64,000 bases of DNA, taken from assembly GCA_016169945.1 (NCBI GenBank), contig JADLSH010000355.1, forward strand, positions 4,367,182 to 4,431,181. Reading direction: 5' to 3'. The position numbers and the translations under genes are program-made. The stretch comes from Trachythela sp. YZ-2020 (Eukaryota > Cnidaria > Anthozoa > Malacalcyonacea > Clavulariidae). Numbering within the stretch: position 1 is the first letter of the stretch; each line of letters opens with the position of its first letter. The notes under the pieces were generated by a model. The model saw only the letters and a program-made list of their open reading frames with translations. It was not told the DNA's origin and searched no databases. Shown piece by piece: positions 10,826-23,689 of the stretch.

Positions 10826-13800
10826 CTAAATGCAGGCATAGAACGCGATAAGACGTATGATAGCAATCAGGCATATATCTAACGCAGACCCTTCGTCAAG
10901 AGAATAGCAACCCCAATTAGTTGCTATCATACGTTAACATCTGACGGATGGTCTGGGTTTAAAACGTCCGAAATGTTTATTATAATTGTTATGAAATATT
11001 TTTCAAAAAGTAATTCCGAACCAAACCTCGGAGATTTCGTGGTAGAAAACGTGTAGTCGTGTTGACTTACAACGTAGTCAATCTGGATATGGTCTGGAAA
11101 CTAGGCAAATCTGAAAGCGTCTCTAATGAACACCCCCCCCTCTCCCTGGATGGAAATTTGAATTTTATTTGGTTCAAATTTTGATGAAAGTTGATGAGAG
11201 TTTTCCCTCGTTGACCGGTACACGCGGGTCATGCAACCTTTGTGCTCGTTTCACCGGGGCATAAGAGTTGATGAAACTATTATACAAACTCTCGCTTGCT
11301 AACTCTCATCCTCTTACCCAACTGCGGAACTATTAGCAGTGTGATACAGAACGAGAGAGGTTAGACTTGGAGCATATCTATGAGTACTATAACATACCTG
11401 TGACAACAATGTTTACATGGCATTGTATATCAAAACTGTGTAGGTTGGTCTTGTGCGTGTACTTGTATGTACGCGTGTATTTACCAACAGAGAACGATTC
11501 AGTGGTACTTTGCGGATTGTTTGGGCTTGGCGTGGTCGGGCAAGTGGGTGTAGGTTTCGACCAACTGACAGAGACTTGCGTTTGACGGGGTTTAACTCGG
11601 GCATCCACTGTTTGGGTACTCGGGCATTCGCAGGCTAAATGGAGAAATCAAAATAATTATAACCCACCAAACTTTTGGCTCGTAAAACATATTTAAAAAA
11701 GCAAACGATTCGATCTGTCAACAATTTGACAGTTTCAATAATAACTGGTAGGTAGTATTAACCAATCGAGAAAAAGGTAACAATGCAAAATGAAGAAATG
11801 AACTTATTTACTGCAAAAACCAACCCAAAATGTGGATAATAACGCCATTAAAAATATGAAAATCATGATGTTTTGTAGCTTGGATAACTTTTGAAAGCAC
11901 TTTGATTATTATGTATATTGATGGGTAAAGGTAATAGTCTGATAAATAAGTTAAATTTGAGTTCATTGAAAAACTCAACTGATTGCACGAGAATTCAGGC
12001 TATTGCTTATATATTTAACTTATATATTTAATCTTCATCAAATACGTTGTGTAAAAGCCATGTTACACGGAGCAGTTTTCGCTGCATCTTGTAACGCTAT
12101 TTCAGCACAAAGCCATGTTATGTAGAAGTGCACTCGCAGAAAAAACTGTGAGCATGGCACGCGTTTCACTTCACCGATATGATCATTCATAAATTTCTTT
12201 GTTTGCCTGCAAGACATGTTTAGTAAGAAAGATATCAGCAAAGTAAAACGAGATTCATGCTCACAATTTCTCTGCGAATATATGTTTTACCTAACGTCGC
12301 TTTGTGTCTCTGCGAATATCTGTGTTACCTAACATCGCATTGCATGAGTAAAAATTTGACAAGCCAGAACGATTATTGTATTAATAATTAATAATGGTCG
12401 CATCAATTTGATTTGAGAAATATATGTTAGCAGATGTGAAATCATATTCACTTACTGCCTGCAACATCCACGCTGACAACACAATCGTGGCTGACAAGCT
12501 TTTTATTACTATCTTCATACGAGAACGTATACGTAATTTTGTGTAGCCCAATGCCATATTCTTGACCATTAGACTTGACATCAGCTGGGTCTACCGTCTT
12601 CTGAGGATCAACTGGTTTGTCGCACGTCAATTTTGGTTCAATCCATTTGAACAAAAGCTTGTTTTCACTTGGCTTAATATACTGCGGGTCTGTTGAAATA
12701 TCGCCGTCGCATTTACATTCGGCTGGATTAACTAAAAAGTAAAATGATGTTCATATTAACATTTTAGTATTATGACAGAATACTACAGTTTTTAAGAGAT
12801 AGACAACGAGTCTTATGTTCATGCAGAAAAGTGGCGTAGCCAGCAAAACAGAAGTGGGGGGGGAGGTAGTGGACAATTTCTGATATTATCAAGAGATTGT
12901 TTGGGAAGGGTTGACTAGCGATCGTCAGGAAAATTTTGACATCTGGGGCCTCTTGGAATTCCGGATATGTAATCAAATTTGCTAGCTGCGGTAGAAAGGA
13001 CGTTTTAATGTGTACATGTCCCCCTCAACATTTCTCATCAGATTTGAACATATCTCTCATCCAATCCTTGCACCAAAGATTGGTCCTTGGCCAACGGCCG
13101 TTATCTCCACAAATTTTCGTATTAAACTGTTTAATGGTTTTTGAGTTATCCTGTTGACAGACAAACAAACAAACAAACAAACAAACAAACAAACAAACAA
13201 ACAAACAAACAAACAAACAAACAAACAAACAAACAAACAAACAAACAAACAAACAAACAAACAAACAAACAAACAAACAAACAAACAAACAAACAAACAA
13301 ACAAACAAACAAACAAACAAACAAACAAACAAACTAAGGTGAAAGCACGACTTCCTAGTGGAGGTTATGATAATAGAATACTATGTAAGAAACAGAAAAC
13401 GATTCGCATTCATTTATCGAGCTATAATGCACAAGAATGTTCCAATAAATGCCTATAGTTATATGTAATTTGAAGGTATCACATTCAGTTACCTAAACTC
13501 TTATATCAGTACTTACTAGTTGGCCTGCACGAAGCATCAACTAATTTATCCACGACTTTGTCCAACTCCTCCAACTTTGATGCAAACACTAAGTCTGGTG
13601 ACGACGACCAGCGTTCAATGTAAGGTTTGAACTCTTCAACTTTAACTGGATTACCACCTGCCAAGCCGATAATAGTAACATTGTTGTTTTCCAGTATTTT
13701 CGAATATTTATCAGCGATTCTTCCTTGATCTTTTGCACTTCGTTGCGAGCCTTTTGGATACTCGGGCTCTGGTTTTCCGTCGGTCAACAACAGAATAACG

Positions 13801-16800
13801 TCGCCTACCTTCGGACTGGGATCTTTAAACACCTTTAAAAACAAGTTGATGAATTGATTACCTGATTGACTGTTTGGTTAAAATTCCTGATTAGCCATTA
13901 ATTAAGTAGTTTACGAACTAACTGGTTGGTTGATGGATAATTAAATTAACGATATTATGATTACAAATTTGTAAATTGATTGATTAACTCATCGATTAAT
14001 TGATAAACGAATTAGCTTGTAGTTTGACTGGCTTAATCATTGATTGATTGATCGATTGCTTGATTGATTGACCATTCAGTTTTTGATAAAATAATATGAT
14101 GAAAATGTTATAGACGAAGTTAACTCATGCAAGTTTCATGCAGAGTTTTCCCCCAAAAAATACCTATAATGATCTATTTCATGAAGTGTGCAGTATTCAC
14201 ACTTTCTGTAGTATACAGAATTGAAGTCATTCACATGTGTTATAATTGCCTGCAAGTCCAATTCGGGAGCGAAATTATAAATGAATTATAAAGCCTGGTT
14301 TTCACATGACGCCGATGGTCGGCAATGCACTCATTGTCCAGTGTTAGTGATCTTTGAAGGAGAAAATGACTTCAGGTAGACGAAGGATTTTACTCATCAA
14401 TGATCTAAGACAATGTCGACACTGCGAAAGCATCGGCGACATATGAAAACCAGGCTTGAAGTTGTTTTACAATGCGATTGGGATAAATGAACCGATACAA
14501 ATTAAATCTCAGAGATTACTCATAAATGTTTTAAAAGGCAGTCATTTTGTGGGATGCCAAGCGCGCAAAGGATCACTTGCATGATACATGGGTATAAAAA
14601 ACTGAAGTTTGCTTTCTTTAAACACTGATCGCCCAATAGAGGATGGCTATTTATTACAGAAACGTTATACAGGATTGACTTACTTTATCGCTTGCAAGCT
14701 GGAATGCTTTACCCGTGTAGGTATGTGCGCCCGATAGATCTTGGACATAGTTAAAGGTATCCAGCCACTGTATCAACTCTCCTGGCTCTGTTTTCGCCCC
14801 AACGTCCAACAATATTTTAGTTTGGTGCTCAGATGAGAAGGTGATGAAACCAAGATGCGTGCCCTCTTTTCCCACGTTCAACTTTTTATTATTAATAAGC
14901 TCCTTTAGGAATTCTTTCACCTTAGGGAAAAACTTCTTGCCAATGGAATTGGAATTGTCCCAGAGCACGAGGATATCTTTTTTGCAGTCTAAAATTATAT
15001 CGATGTATTTGTTTATCATAATGTTTGAAGGATCATAATAATATATCTCAAACTCATTAATTATTCGCGAGGAAATGATGATACTGGATACCTAGCAATG
15101 TATAAATTATATTGATTCTGTCCTAGGACTGGATCAAAATTAATTCATTTAAGTAATGATCATATTAAATTTTGGATTTAAAATGTTAATTTACGTTAAT
15201 AGTACATGCTATATATGTTAAATGGTAACTGAGAGTGTAGAATACATTTGATTTTTGGCGTTATGTATAATTATGATTAATCTTTCTTACATTCTAAAAA
15301 TATTTGATATAAATGATTTTAAGGTAAATGGGACCAGATATAATTATACAATATATTTCGGGCAATATGTAAGTATAAGATACCAGTGGAAAGCGTGTTG
15401 GAGACAATACACTCTATTATCATATGGCAAGCGCTAGTTCCTCTAGTTTACGCGATATGATTGGCTAATCAGCGGTCCGTAAAACACGTAATGCCCCGCG
15501 GGGCATTACGAAATTTTTAATGCCCTGCAAGAAAAACAAACCATTCATTCAAAACAAACTACTTATTTTACTACTTATGGTTGTGCCATATAATAAACTA
15601 CTTATTAACCTTATAAACGTTCAGTCTTTACGGTAAAGTGTCAAGCCCCTGTCTTGCCGTATTGACCTCGCTATCGCTCGGTCAACACGGCAAGACCTCG
15701 GTTTAATATTTTACCGTAAAGACCGAACGTTTGAGGTTAATAAGTAGTTATTGTCATTCACATAACTATTGGCTAATTTTCCTGCAACTAACTGTTGCAA
15801 ATAGCACGTCAGCTTCAAATATATAGCTGGTGAAAATAATGATCTGCTCATGCATATTAGCTTCGTTTTTGCAAACATTGAAACGACAAAGGAAACGACA
15901 GGTTGCTTATTTTGCCGAACTTTTCCAAATTAGGTTTTTGTGTTTGCTTGAATTAATAACGTATAAAAAGAAGCCGAAGTTACAGAAAACTTATTTCGCT
16001 ACTAGGGAAGTGACATGGTTGCGACGGAAAATGTTTGACAGCTGAACAAGAAATATTTTACGTGGACAAAAGCGAACAAAATCAACGATAAGCTTTATAT
16101 AAACCTTTTACTTGTTGAGTTTTCCGAATAATTAACAGCTTTCATGAAGTGAATGATAAAACAACTATTGAACCCGATTATCGCAAAATAACGTGATTTG
16201 TCAGTGGCTCTCAGACAAATAATTGATCTGCGCGCCATTGACAAATCACGTTGTTATGCACAACATCAATGCCGCGGCTATTTTATTTCGCTTATATCTT
16301 GCGAAAAAACTAAGAGTTATAAGACAAGCTATATATAGCTAGAATCCGTGAACAACAAGGAGTATCTAGGTGTATAGTTTGCTGTTTTAACATGTCTATA
16401 AATCGAGTTATTAAGGAAACTTGGCCGTACGATTAATGTCAGCCATATTGAAGTTTTTAATTGCGGTCATAGATATCCGCAATCGTATTGACGGACCGTC
16501 ACCATCCAACCACAGATGGTGCCGATCGTAAGATATTATATACATAAGTGCTTAACCATCTGTATTCATATTGACCGACAGTCACCATTTAGATTTGTCT
16601 AAAAATTATTTGAGAGCTGACAAGTCGAAAAATTTTTAGACTAAGTTTTAATACAGTGTTTGGACTGGGATTTGAACCCTCAAAATACTTCTTGTAGAAA
16701 AATAAATTATATAAAAAGTTAGTTCTATCTATAATCGACTGCCCGGCGGATATATATAGCTAGTCACTACACTGGTGCGCTTAATGCCTTAAAATGTTGC

Positions 16801-18475
16801 CAGTATTCTGTCATTCTCGATAATTGCGTACCCAAACTTACTAAGGGGCTTCGGTGGCGCAGTTGTCAGAGCAAGCGCCTTTCACCTCTGAGTTTTGAGT
16901 TCGGTTCTCGCTGAGGACATTACTCATCACACTCATGTGAAAAGAGTAAGTCAACGCTCTGCCGAAAGTCGTGGGTTTTCTCCGTGCACTCCGGTTTCCT
17001 CCCACAGGGAAAGTTGACTGGGTGGGTTAGGATATACAGATTAGCGGAAAGTAATATCACAATTGTTATAAAAATAGATCATGTAGGCTAAGTAAATAAT
17101 ATATAGGTAAGCGAGATACTTGATGTAATCGGTCACTGAAAAGCCCCAACGGGGAGTGAGCTGAATAATGTATGTATGTATGTATGTACTAGAAGTAGAA
17201 GCATAATATAAAAACGAAATATTGTTGTTTTAGGCGAACTAGCTAAGCGATGCTGAGATATGTAGCTATAGTATAAATTTAAATACACATACACTGATGG
17301 CATGGAGAATAATTATTTACTCTTGGGCTAGACTGGACGGGGCACTGCATTTCAGTACTTGGTCTGGTAAGCTTTAATTTGTCCGAGAAAATGGTGGAAC
17401 GTATTACGAGTTGTGACGTCACTTGCCCTATATATGAATTACTAATTAATTTTTGCGGACGTGTTTAATATACCTGGGTTCGTATTTTCATTTTCTGTAG
17501 GTCCCTGACGTCGCCAAAGATTGTAATCTGTTATGGTAAAAAACACACGATCTGAATATTATATTTTATCTACTAATATTGAGATAAAATGATATATGGA
17601 GATCTTTCGGATTCTGCAATCTTTTTCTGGGAATTTACAAACGCAAAGGAGAAATAGGCAACAATATTAGAACTGCCAAATGTTTTTCCGCGAAAGTTGT
17701 CATTGACATTGACAACACTTGGCAATCCAAGGGACCGCGTCCATATTCAAGTTATATACAATCAAATATACGTATATGTGCACTTTTCTAACTGCTCTCC
17801 ACAACAACAGGATCGTATATTTCTCTGGGCTATATCCAAACGAATACAAAACCTATATTGAAATATGCGAACACGGTTTTGTAACTTAACTATAACATAA
17901 TAAGCCTTCGACTTGATCAAATCGAGCTGCGAAATTCAGCTTAGCTCTCAGCGTAGTTATTTTGAAAGTTCCTAAGTAAAACAACGAGAGGATTCGTAAC
18001 ATATAGAGCTAGCTAATGTTTTGTTACATCTTTGTCGTCTATAACTATTTAGTTAGCTCTGTTCATGCCTAGAATGGAATATAATCACCGCTCCAAAACT
18101 CACTCCGCAATAATACATTTTCTGACAAAAGCGTATTTATCATGTGATGTAACCTTAGAGTAAAGTAAAGTTCATGACGTGTCTCGGATGTAGCCAGGAA
18201 TTTGAGGGTTTTTAATTAACCTGCAGTTCTACACCAAATGTGCAGTTCTATAAATACATTTGTGCAGCTCTAAAATATTTATGACAAAATCGAGAATTTT
18301 CATACTGCTGGAATAGAACCCCTATCGAAGAGGCATGGCCATGGTACGCCAAACAGAATCATAAATATAGGTATTAATCTATACTTATATAACACATACC
18401 ATCTATCTCATCATATAGACTGAAAGCTAAACTGTTATGAACAAACAGCGTCAAAAGTATCAACCAACGCAACAT
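10653..18475 (-). CDS. Secreted vWA-HYR-galaxin-like protein, complete 5-exon gene (381 aa)
   Basis: Exons on the minus strand: 18400-18475, 14684-14988, 13517-13832, 12456-12731, 10653-10825. They sum to 1146 nt with intron phases 1,0,1,1, all flanked by GT..AG. Residues 1-19 form a signal peptide (MLRWLILLTLFVHNSLAFS). Residues 30-225 are a von Willebrand A domain with a complete MIDAS: D36-N-S38-N-S40, T117 in HTYTG, D145 in LLLTDG. Residues 233-324 form a hyalin-repeat-like module ending in the typical ITYTFSYED...VVSVDV strand pattern. Residues 325-381 hold paired cysteines of galaxin type (YCGG, CCCG, CCGN, CC). vWA domains bind metal and matrix ligands; galaxins are coral skeletal-matrix proteins; HYR modules are extracellular. 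An extracellular matrix or adhesion role is inferred. The vWA-galaxin order is read directly from the sequence. Intron 1 is 3.4 kb and full of repeats. Confidence 0.85.
11135..11310. repeat. AACTCTCATCAA repeat family, copy 1
   Basis: Contains TTTGATGAAAGTTGATGAGAG and inverted ACTCTC phrases with a GTTTCACCGGGGCAT core. Other copies: 39535-39640, 46265-46390, 58680-58925. Confidence 0.55.
12045..12345. mobile_element. MITE family A, copy 1, inside intron 4 of the vWA-HYR-galaxin gene
   Basis: Begins with GCCATGTTACACGG...GCTGCATCTTGTAACGC and shares TTTCACTTCACCGATAT, AACGAGATTCATGCTCACAA and the internal order with 40465-40775 and 41405-42085. Confidence 0.6.
12456..12731 (-). CDS. Exon 4: HYR-like (hyalin repeat) module
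   Basis: This is a symmetric phase 1-1 exon, typical of a shuffled extracellular module. It holds four cysteines (ECKCD, LTCDK, HDCVV) and the C-terminal pattern GLHKITYTFSYED...CVVSVDV seen in HYR domains, where a TYTATD-like turn precedes the last strands. The call rests on pattern only; a related Ig-like fold is possible. Confidence 0.65.
13161..13335. repeat. (CAAA)n tetranucleotide microsatellite
   Basis: About 43 uninterrupted ACAA units. It produces artificial open frames in all six frames. It lies in intron 3 of the vWA-HYR-galaxin gene. Confidence 0.95.
13517..13832 (-). CDS. Exon 3: vWA domain, C-terminal half
   Basis: Starts in phase 0 after TTTTTAAAG and ends at ACTA|GTAAGT (phase 1). 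It encodes VGDVILLLTDGKP, the third MIDAS loop and core strand, then VTIIGLAGG, the next strand. A Cys (DASCRP) near the exon end may close the domain with C27 of exon 2. Confidence 0.87.
13860..14110. repeat. Degenerate GATT/TTGATTGATT-rich sequence
   Basis: Intronic low-complexity run of GATTGATTGATCGATTG type, within intron 2 of the vWA-HYR-galaxin gene. Confidence 0.5.
14290..14457. mobile_element. Foldback MITE with AAGCCTGGTTTTCA ends
   Basis: AAGCCTGGTTTTCACATGAC at the left is inverted at the right (CATATGAAAACCAGGCTT), with inner arms GCCGATG and CATCGGC. It sits in intron 2. Confidence 0.65.
14684..14988 (-). CDS. Exon 2: vWA domain, N-terminal half with MIDAS motif
   Basis: The acceptor is TATAATTTTAG|AC and the donor is GATAAA|GTAAGT. 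The exon encodes the first beta strand with DILVLWDNSNSIG (DxSxS motif), the HLGFITFSS strand, and GAHTYTGKAF, which carries the second MIDAS loop. It ends in phase 0. Confidence 0.87.
15593..15741. mobile_element. Foldback MITE with AACGTTCAGTCTTTACGGTA ends
   Basis: The outer arms AACGTTC/GAACGTT with TTTACGGTAAA, and the inner arms CTTGCCGTATTGACC/GGTCAACACGGCAAG, pair almost completely. In intron 1. Confidence 0.65.
16843..17195 (+). mobile_element. tRNA-derived SINE with (ATGT)n tail
   Basis: The head has an A-box-like GTGGCGCAGTTGTCAGAGC and a B-box-like GAGTTCGGTTCTCGC. The body contains GTCGTGGGTTTTCTCCGTGC and the tail ends ATGTATGTATGTATGT. Related copies lie at 30120-30290 (minus) and 32745-33000 (plus). 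Confidence 0.6.
17200..18360. other. Intron 1 of the vWA-HYR-galaxin gene, nothing recognised
   Basis: AT-rich, with no repeat family or open frame that I can support. Confidence 0.4.
18400..18475 (-). CDS. Exon 1 of the vWA-HYR-galaxin gene: signal peptide
   Basis: The ATG (18473-18475) opens 25 codons with a basic N-terminus, a Leu/Ile-rich core and an Ala-Phe-Ser cleavage region. The exon ends GATG|GTATGT in phase 1, matching the phase-1 start of the vWA exon. It was chosen as the start because a TATA box lies about 125 bp upstream and no longer reading frame exists. Confidence 0.8.
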
Positions 18476-18600
18476 CTTCAGTATTTCACTTCAGTCTTCA
18501 ATATTTCACTTGAGTATTTCACCGACTTCTCTTGCTTCTTGAAAGAGATCTGTTCTCGAGCTCTTCTCTCGTCGAATGACAAACGACTGCAGCTACCCTG

Positions 18601-18610
18601 CTTTTATATA
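18601..18610 (-). promoter_or_regulatory. TATA box of the vWA-HYR-galaxin gene
   Basis: TATATAAAAG on the minus strand, about 125 bp upstream of the ATG. Transcription would start near 18570-18580, giving a 5' UTR of about 100 nt. Confidence 0.6.
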
Positions 18611-20314
18611 CTGTTCGCCAGATTCAAAATGCATGCTTGTCGCTAACCGACGCTTTACCGTTATTTTCCGTTGACATTTCTAATTGTGAGCTGAAGATCT
18701 ACGCAATTGTTGGCGCCGAAAAGCCACTCGAATTAATCAATATGTTAAAGTGGCACTTGAGATTGTTTGCACAAGCGTGTAAGAGGCTGTCGGGGTAAGG
18801 GGCGGGAAAACCCGCGCAGAAAGGCTTGGGAACGAGGTTGTGAAGCGATCTTAGGAAATTGTCAGGCCTATCCCATGTTGAAAATTTTGCCATATCAGCC
18901 TTACTATAGTGGGATGACAATGAACTACACACGATGGGTGGCAAAAATTATCCCGCCATGCATTCCGTCCTGGTCATACAGGATCATGCACGTAAAGCCT
19001 GCCACGAGACGTCGTAGCTCAGCATGTTACTCTCATATCAAACATGATAAATTTTTGATTGACTGTCGCGAGGTAAAATTCTCAGCAGAAACCACGCGCA
19101 CACGAGTGAATGTAGTCAGGGCGCAGTAAAACACGATGTGGCTGATCAAACTGCCCGCCGACCTAACCCTAACCTTTACCTTAACCGTAAATTTAATATG
19201 TATTGATTTATATGGACGCTATTTCGGTTGTACATATCTCGAAAGGGAGCCGCAACAGGGATTCGATTCCTTGAATGTACAGTTATCTGATTTCAGTTTC
19301 CTCTGTATTAGCATATGAGATGATCGAGTACTTTGCAAAGATGATGCTTCTATCAACAACTATCGTACGTCAATTTTCTCCGAGTACTATGGATGCTCGG
19401 CCAAACAGTTAAACTGTTAGAGATTGCCATCAGCTACAATCATGGCAAAATTCTGTGTACACTTAGCTGTAAACTAAAATACCACTGCTCATCCCCCCCG
19501 TACAATGTTGGCATTACCGTCACCAATTTGTAACCTTCTCCAATTTGTAACCTTCTCAACATTGAGGGTAGTGGGGGGTTGAAATTGCAAGGAAATGATC
19601 GGAAAAGACAATTATAATTATTTACGCACGCACTGCCCACAATAATTTTTGCAGGGATTGTAGCTAGCCATGACAACTGCTCATGCTAAAAGGCAATTGG
19701 CATGCATAGTTGCTATGCCTAGTTTCGCCATTGGATGACCTTTACTGGACCTCTAGGAAGAACAGTTGAGAAGCTCAGAAGCTATCCAGTATAAAAAGAG
19801 CTATATTATTTTTTCAATTACTATTTCATATATATATATTCCATACATTACATGCATTGGTGTAGAGATGATTGCAGCCCATATTGTCTGCAATAAGTAC
19901 TCTCGGTTTTGTTACAAAACTGACAAGACTCAATTACTCTAAACAAACTTTGAATTAAAGTTGAACAACCGTGGGAAACATGCAACTTCCTCTGTAAATC
20001 TATATTCATCTGATTGTCCGTGGATAAAAGCTGTAGCTTTGCCCTTTGCAATATCAGCGTATTAGCTGCGGACTTATACGTGTGAGGTAAAGTAATATTG
20101 CCACTCAGATTAATCAAGATATAAATGGCAATTTCAAGGACAGGATGCGAAGGCGGTTAGTGCGCTGGTTATGAATAAAGAGCCATAGTAATTTTTCTTT
20201 CGCTACTAACTACATGATTAACCGTTTAGCCTGGTTTTGAACGCACGAGTTAACTTTAAACCGAGTAGTGTTTATCTTAAGTGTAAACACTTCTTTCTCA
20301 GTGACGTGCACGTT

Positions 20315-23300
20315 CCGTGAAGAAGCGAGAATGAAACCCCGCGGTCACAAAGGTGAATAGCGAATACATGACTACTGTATGAGGACTAGCAACTATGAGG
20401 CTTGTAAATTAACTGCTTTTATCAAAATTGTCTGCACACTTCACTGCATCCCTTTGTTTTACCTTATGCAGTCTTTCCTTATGCTGCTCATCTCATTCGT
20501 GTGAATTAAAATCGAAACATGTTAAGTCCAATTTCCGTAATTTGGACAAATCGCAATATTGGCGTCGCCGCCTTAACTGATTCTAGAATGGTTAGTTGTT
20601 TTGATAGTCAAATATCAATGGATTGACAATGATATGTTTGTTATTCAACCCAGTGCGAAAATTTGAATCTTTGGTTAACGCTAACGAAGTTAAGTTATAC
20701 CACAAAGTATTATATTTGGGGGCATTTTTTGGGAACCCTGTATAATAAAGAAAGAAAGAAAGAGGTGAATTTAATTGAAAATAGCCATGTATAAGTTAGA
20801 AACCATGAGGAAAAGAAAATGAAAGGAAATTCATTAAGAACCGCACTAACACCGAAAAGGCAAAGAAAACAAGTTGTATATAGATCATGCATGTACATCA
20901 AACGGATTGTTTATTATCTTGTTGCGCTTTGCGAGAACGTCGACTATAATTTAATTTAATACGCTTAAACCACTACTAATCCAAAATGTAACCCTAAACC
21001 AAACCCTTGGCCTTACCTTAAACCTAACACCAAATAAAAATCTATCCCTAACTCTACAATAACAAATGTTTTAATATATTTGGATGCTATTTCGGTTGTG
21101 CAAATATCGATGAGTAAAATATTTAACACTGGAACAGACATATTCCTGGCAGAAAAAGGCCTTCAATATAACGTCAGATACTAATTCAGTTATTATTGGA
21201 TCGGTCGCCAAATCGTTGCTTGCCAATCATTATGTAATGATGTGCTATCTGTTTCAGACAAACACAGGTCCATATTGATTGTCTGTGGTAATAACGCGTA
21301 GCCGTTACAACTGATTGAGTGCACGATGGCGTAGACAGATAAACACTCAGGTATCTAGATGGTGTAACGAGCACACTATACATAGAGTAAATCATTCTGC
21401 AAATAAACTTTGAATAAATGGTTGAAAAATCGTGGGAAGTATAAAATCGTGCGAAGTATATATTAATTTCCTATATGAAAACCAATTTGCTATGTAATAT
21501 TTCCCGTACAAATTATCCATTCCGAATTAATGAGCAGACCCAGTCACTATACTCTATATATACTCTATACTCTATACTCTATACTCTATACTCTATACTC
21601 TATACTCTATACTCTATACTCTATACTCTATACTCTATACTCTATACTCTATACTCTATACTCTATACTCTATACTCTATACTCTATACTCTATACTCTA
21701 TACTCTATACTCTATACTCTATACTCTATACTCTAGACTCTAGACTCTAGACTCTAGACTCTATACTCTATACTCTATACTCTATACTCTATACTCTATA
21801 GCCTACTATATACTCTGTACTATATAGTGTTAGAATTAGATGAAGCAATAGCTATAGTCAATCATCATCTGTATTTTATGAATAACTATAGTAATACTGC
21901 AATAGTGTGACTTGAATGTGCAAAACGTTGCTGAAATGAACTCAAAACAAATTTAAAGTTTATTTGTTTAAGTTTATTGAAGGTTTTGTATGCCTATAAT
22001 TAGAGTCTTTGCATTCTATAACGTTCGCAATTTCATCGTCTGAGTCTGCAATCTATAGCTGTTCCCGCCATTTTTCATTGCTTTCTTTATCGGAGTCTCG
22101 CGTGGTATTCGACTTAAACCTGTTTTTGCTAACCCTGTTGTTGATTTGCTGTAGTACGTTCGTTATATAGTTCCTGGCATTTGTGTGTACAATTTTACTT
22201 AGCATGGGTTTAGCTATAGTATTTATAGTTTCATAGCGGCAAACAGCAGTCTTGATTTTCTGGGCAGAATTTTAATTTCCCTTTGCCGCGTCATATTTTC
22301 CATCCCATGCCAAAAAAGGACAATTTTACTTTACTCGTCAACATTGCCTTATAACACCAATATAATACACCTGACTGTACAATCATTATCCATAATAAGT
22401 CACGCGGTCACTGAACTCAACAGTCCTTAGATTTAGACTTTTTGAAAATTGTTAGATGGTGTCAAGCCAACAATGTTGGGTCTGTTCCGTGAAGAAGCGA
22501 GAATCAAACACCGCTGTCACAAAGGTGAATAACGAATGCATGACTATGAGGACTAACAACTATAAGGACTTGTAAATTAACTGCTTTCATCAAAATTGCA
22601 GGCACACTTCACTGCATCCCTTTGTTTTACCTTATGCAGTCTTTCCTTATGCTCATCTCACTCGTGTGAATTAAAATCGAAACATGTTAAGTCCAATTTC
22701 CATAATTTGGAAAGGTCGCAATATTGGTGTCGCCATGCACCTTGAGTGATTCTAGAGGGCAAATGGTTAGTTGTTTTGATTAGTCAAATATCAATGGATT
22801 GACAATGATATGTTTGTTATTCAACCCATGCAGTGCGAAAATTTGAATCTTTGGTTAACGCTAACGAAGTTATACCACAAAGTATTATATTTGGGGGCAT
22901 TTTATTGTATAATAAAGAAAGAAAGAGGTGAATTTAATTGAAAATAGCCATGCATAAGTGAGAAGCCCTGAGGAAAAGAAAATGAAAAGCAAATTCATTA
23001 AGAACCGCACTAACACCGAAAAGGCAAAGAAAACAAGTTGTATACAGATCATGTACATCCAACGGATTGTTTATCAACTTGTTGCTCTTTGCGAGAACGT
23101 CGACTATAATTTAATTTAATACGCTTAAACCATAACTAATCCAAAATCTAACCCTAGACCTAACCCTTACCCTAAACCTAACGCTAAACCAACATCTGTC
23201 ACTAACTCTACAATAACAAATGTTTTAATATATTTGGATGCTACGGTTGTGCAAATATCGAGGAGTCAAATTTTTTAACACTGGAACAGACATCATATTC

Positions 23301-23620
23301 CTGGCAGAAAAAGGCCTTCAATATAATGTCAGATATTAATTTTTATTGGATGAAATGAACTCAAACAATTTTAAAGTTATTTGTTTAAGTTTATTGAACG
23401 TTTTGTATGTCTAATTAGAGTCTTTGCATTCTATAACGTTCGCAATTTCATGGTCTAAGTCTGCAATCTATAGCTGTTCCCGCCATTTTTCATTGCTTTC
23501 TTTTAATATCGGAGTCTCGCGTGGTATTCGACTTAAACCTGTTTTTGCTAACCCTGTTGTTGATTTGCTGTATTACGTTCGTTATATAGTTCCTGGCACT
23601 TGTGTGTACAATTTTTCTTG
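20315..23620. repeat. Segmental tandem duplication (two copies of a unit over 1.1 kb)
   Basis: Segment A (CCGTGAAGAAGCGAGAAT... to CTTCAATATAACGTCAGATA) lies at 20315-21180 and again at 22486-23335. Segment B (GTTTATTGAA...GTTCGTTATATAGTTCCTGG) lies at 21945-22190 and 23345-23605. The A copies are about 2.17 kb apart, the B copies 1.40 kb. The difference is a 765-bp block present only in the first copy. Confidence 0.75.
21545..21800. repeat. Heptamer satellite (TATACTC)n with a TAGACTC variant block
   Basis: About 35 units of CTATACT. Five units near 21728-21758 read CTAGACT. It lies inside the 765-bp block that separates A and B in the first copy of the segmental duplication. Confidence 0.9.
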
Positions 23621-23689
23621 AATATTTCCATTCCCATGTATCCATTTCACCGCTGGCCGCTGTCTCGTAAGGTTTGTAGACGAACAAGG

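Noticed and set aside
13025..13458. Long open frames reading FVCL or QTNK repeats
   Set aside because: Translation of the (CAAA)n microsatellite; open in all frames for arithmetic reasons.
21475..21750. Open frames reading LYSIL/YTLYSI repeats
   Set aside because: Translation of the heptamer satellite.
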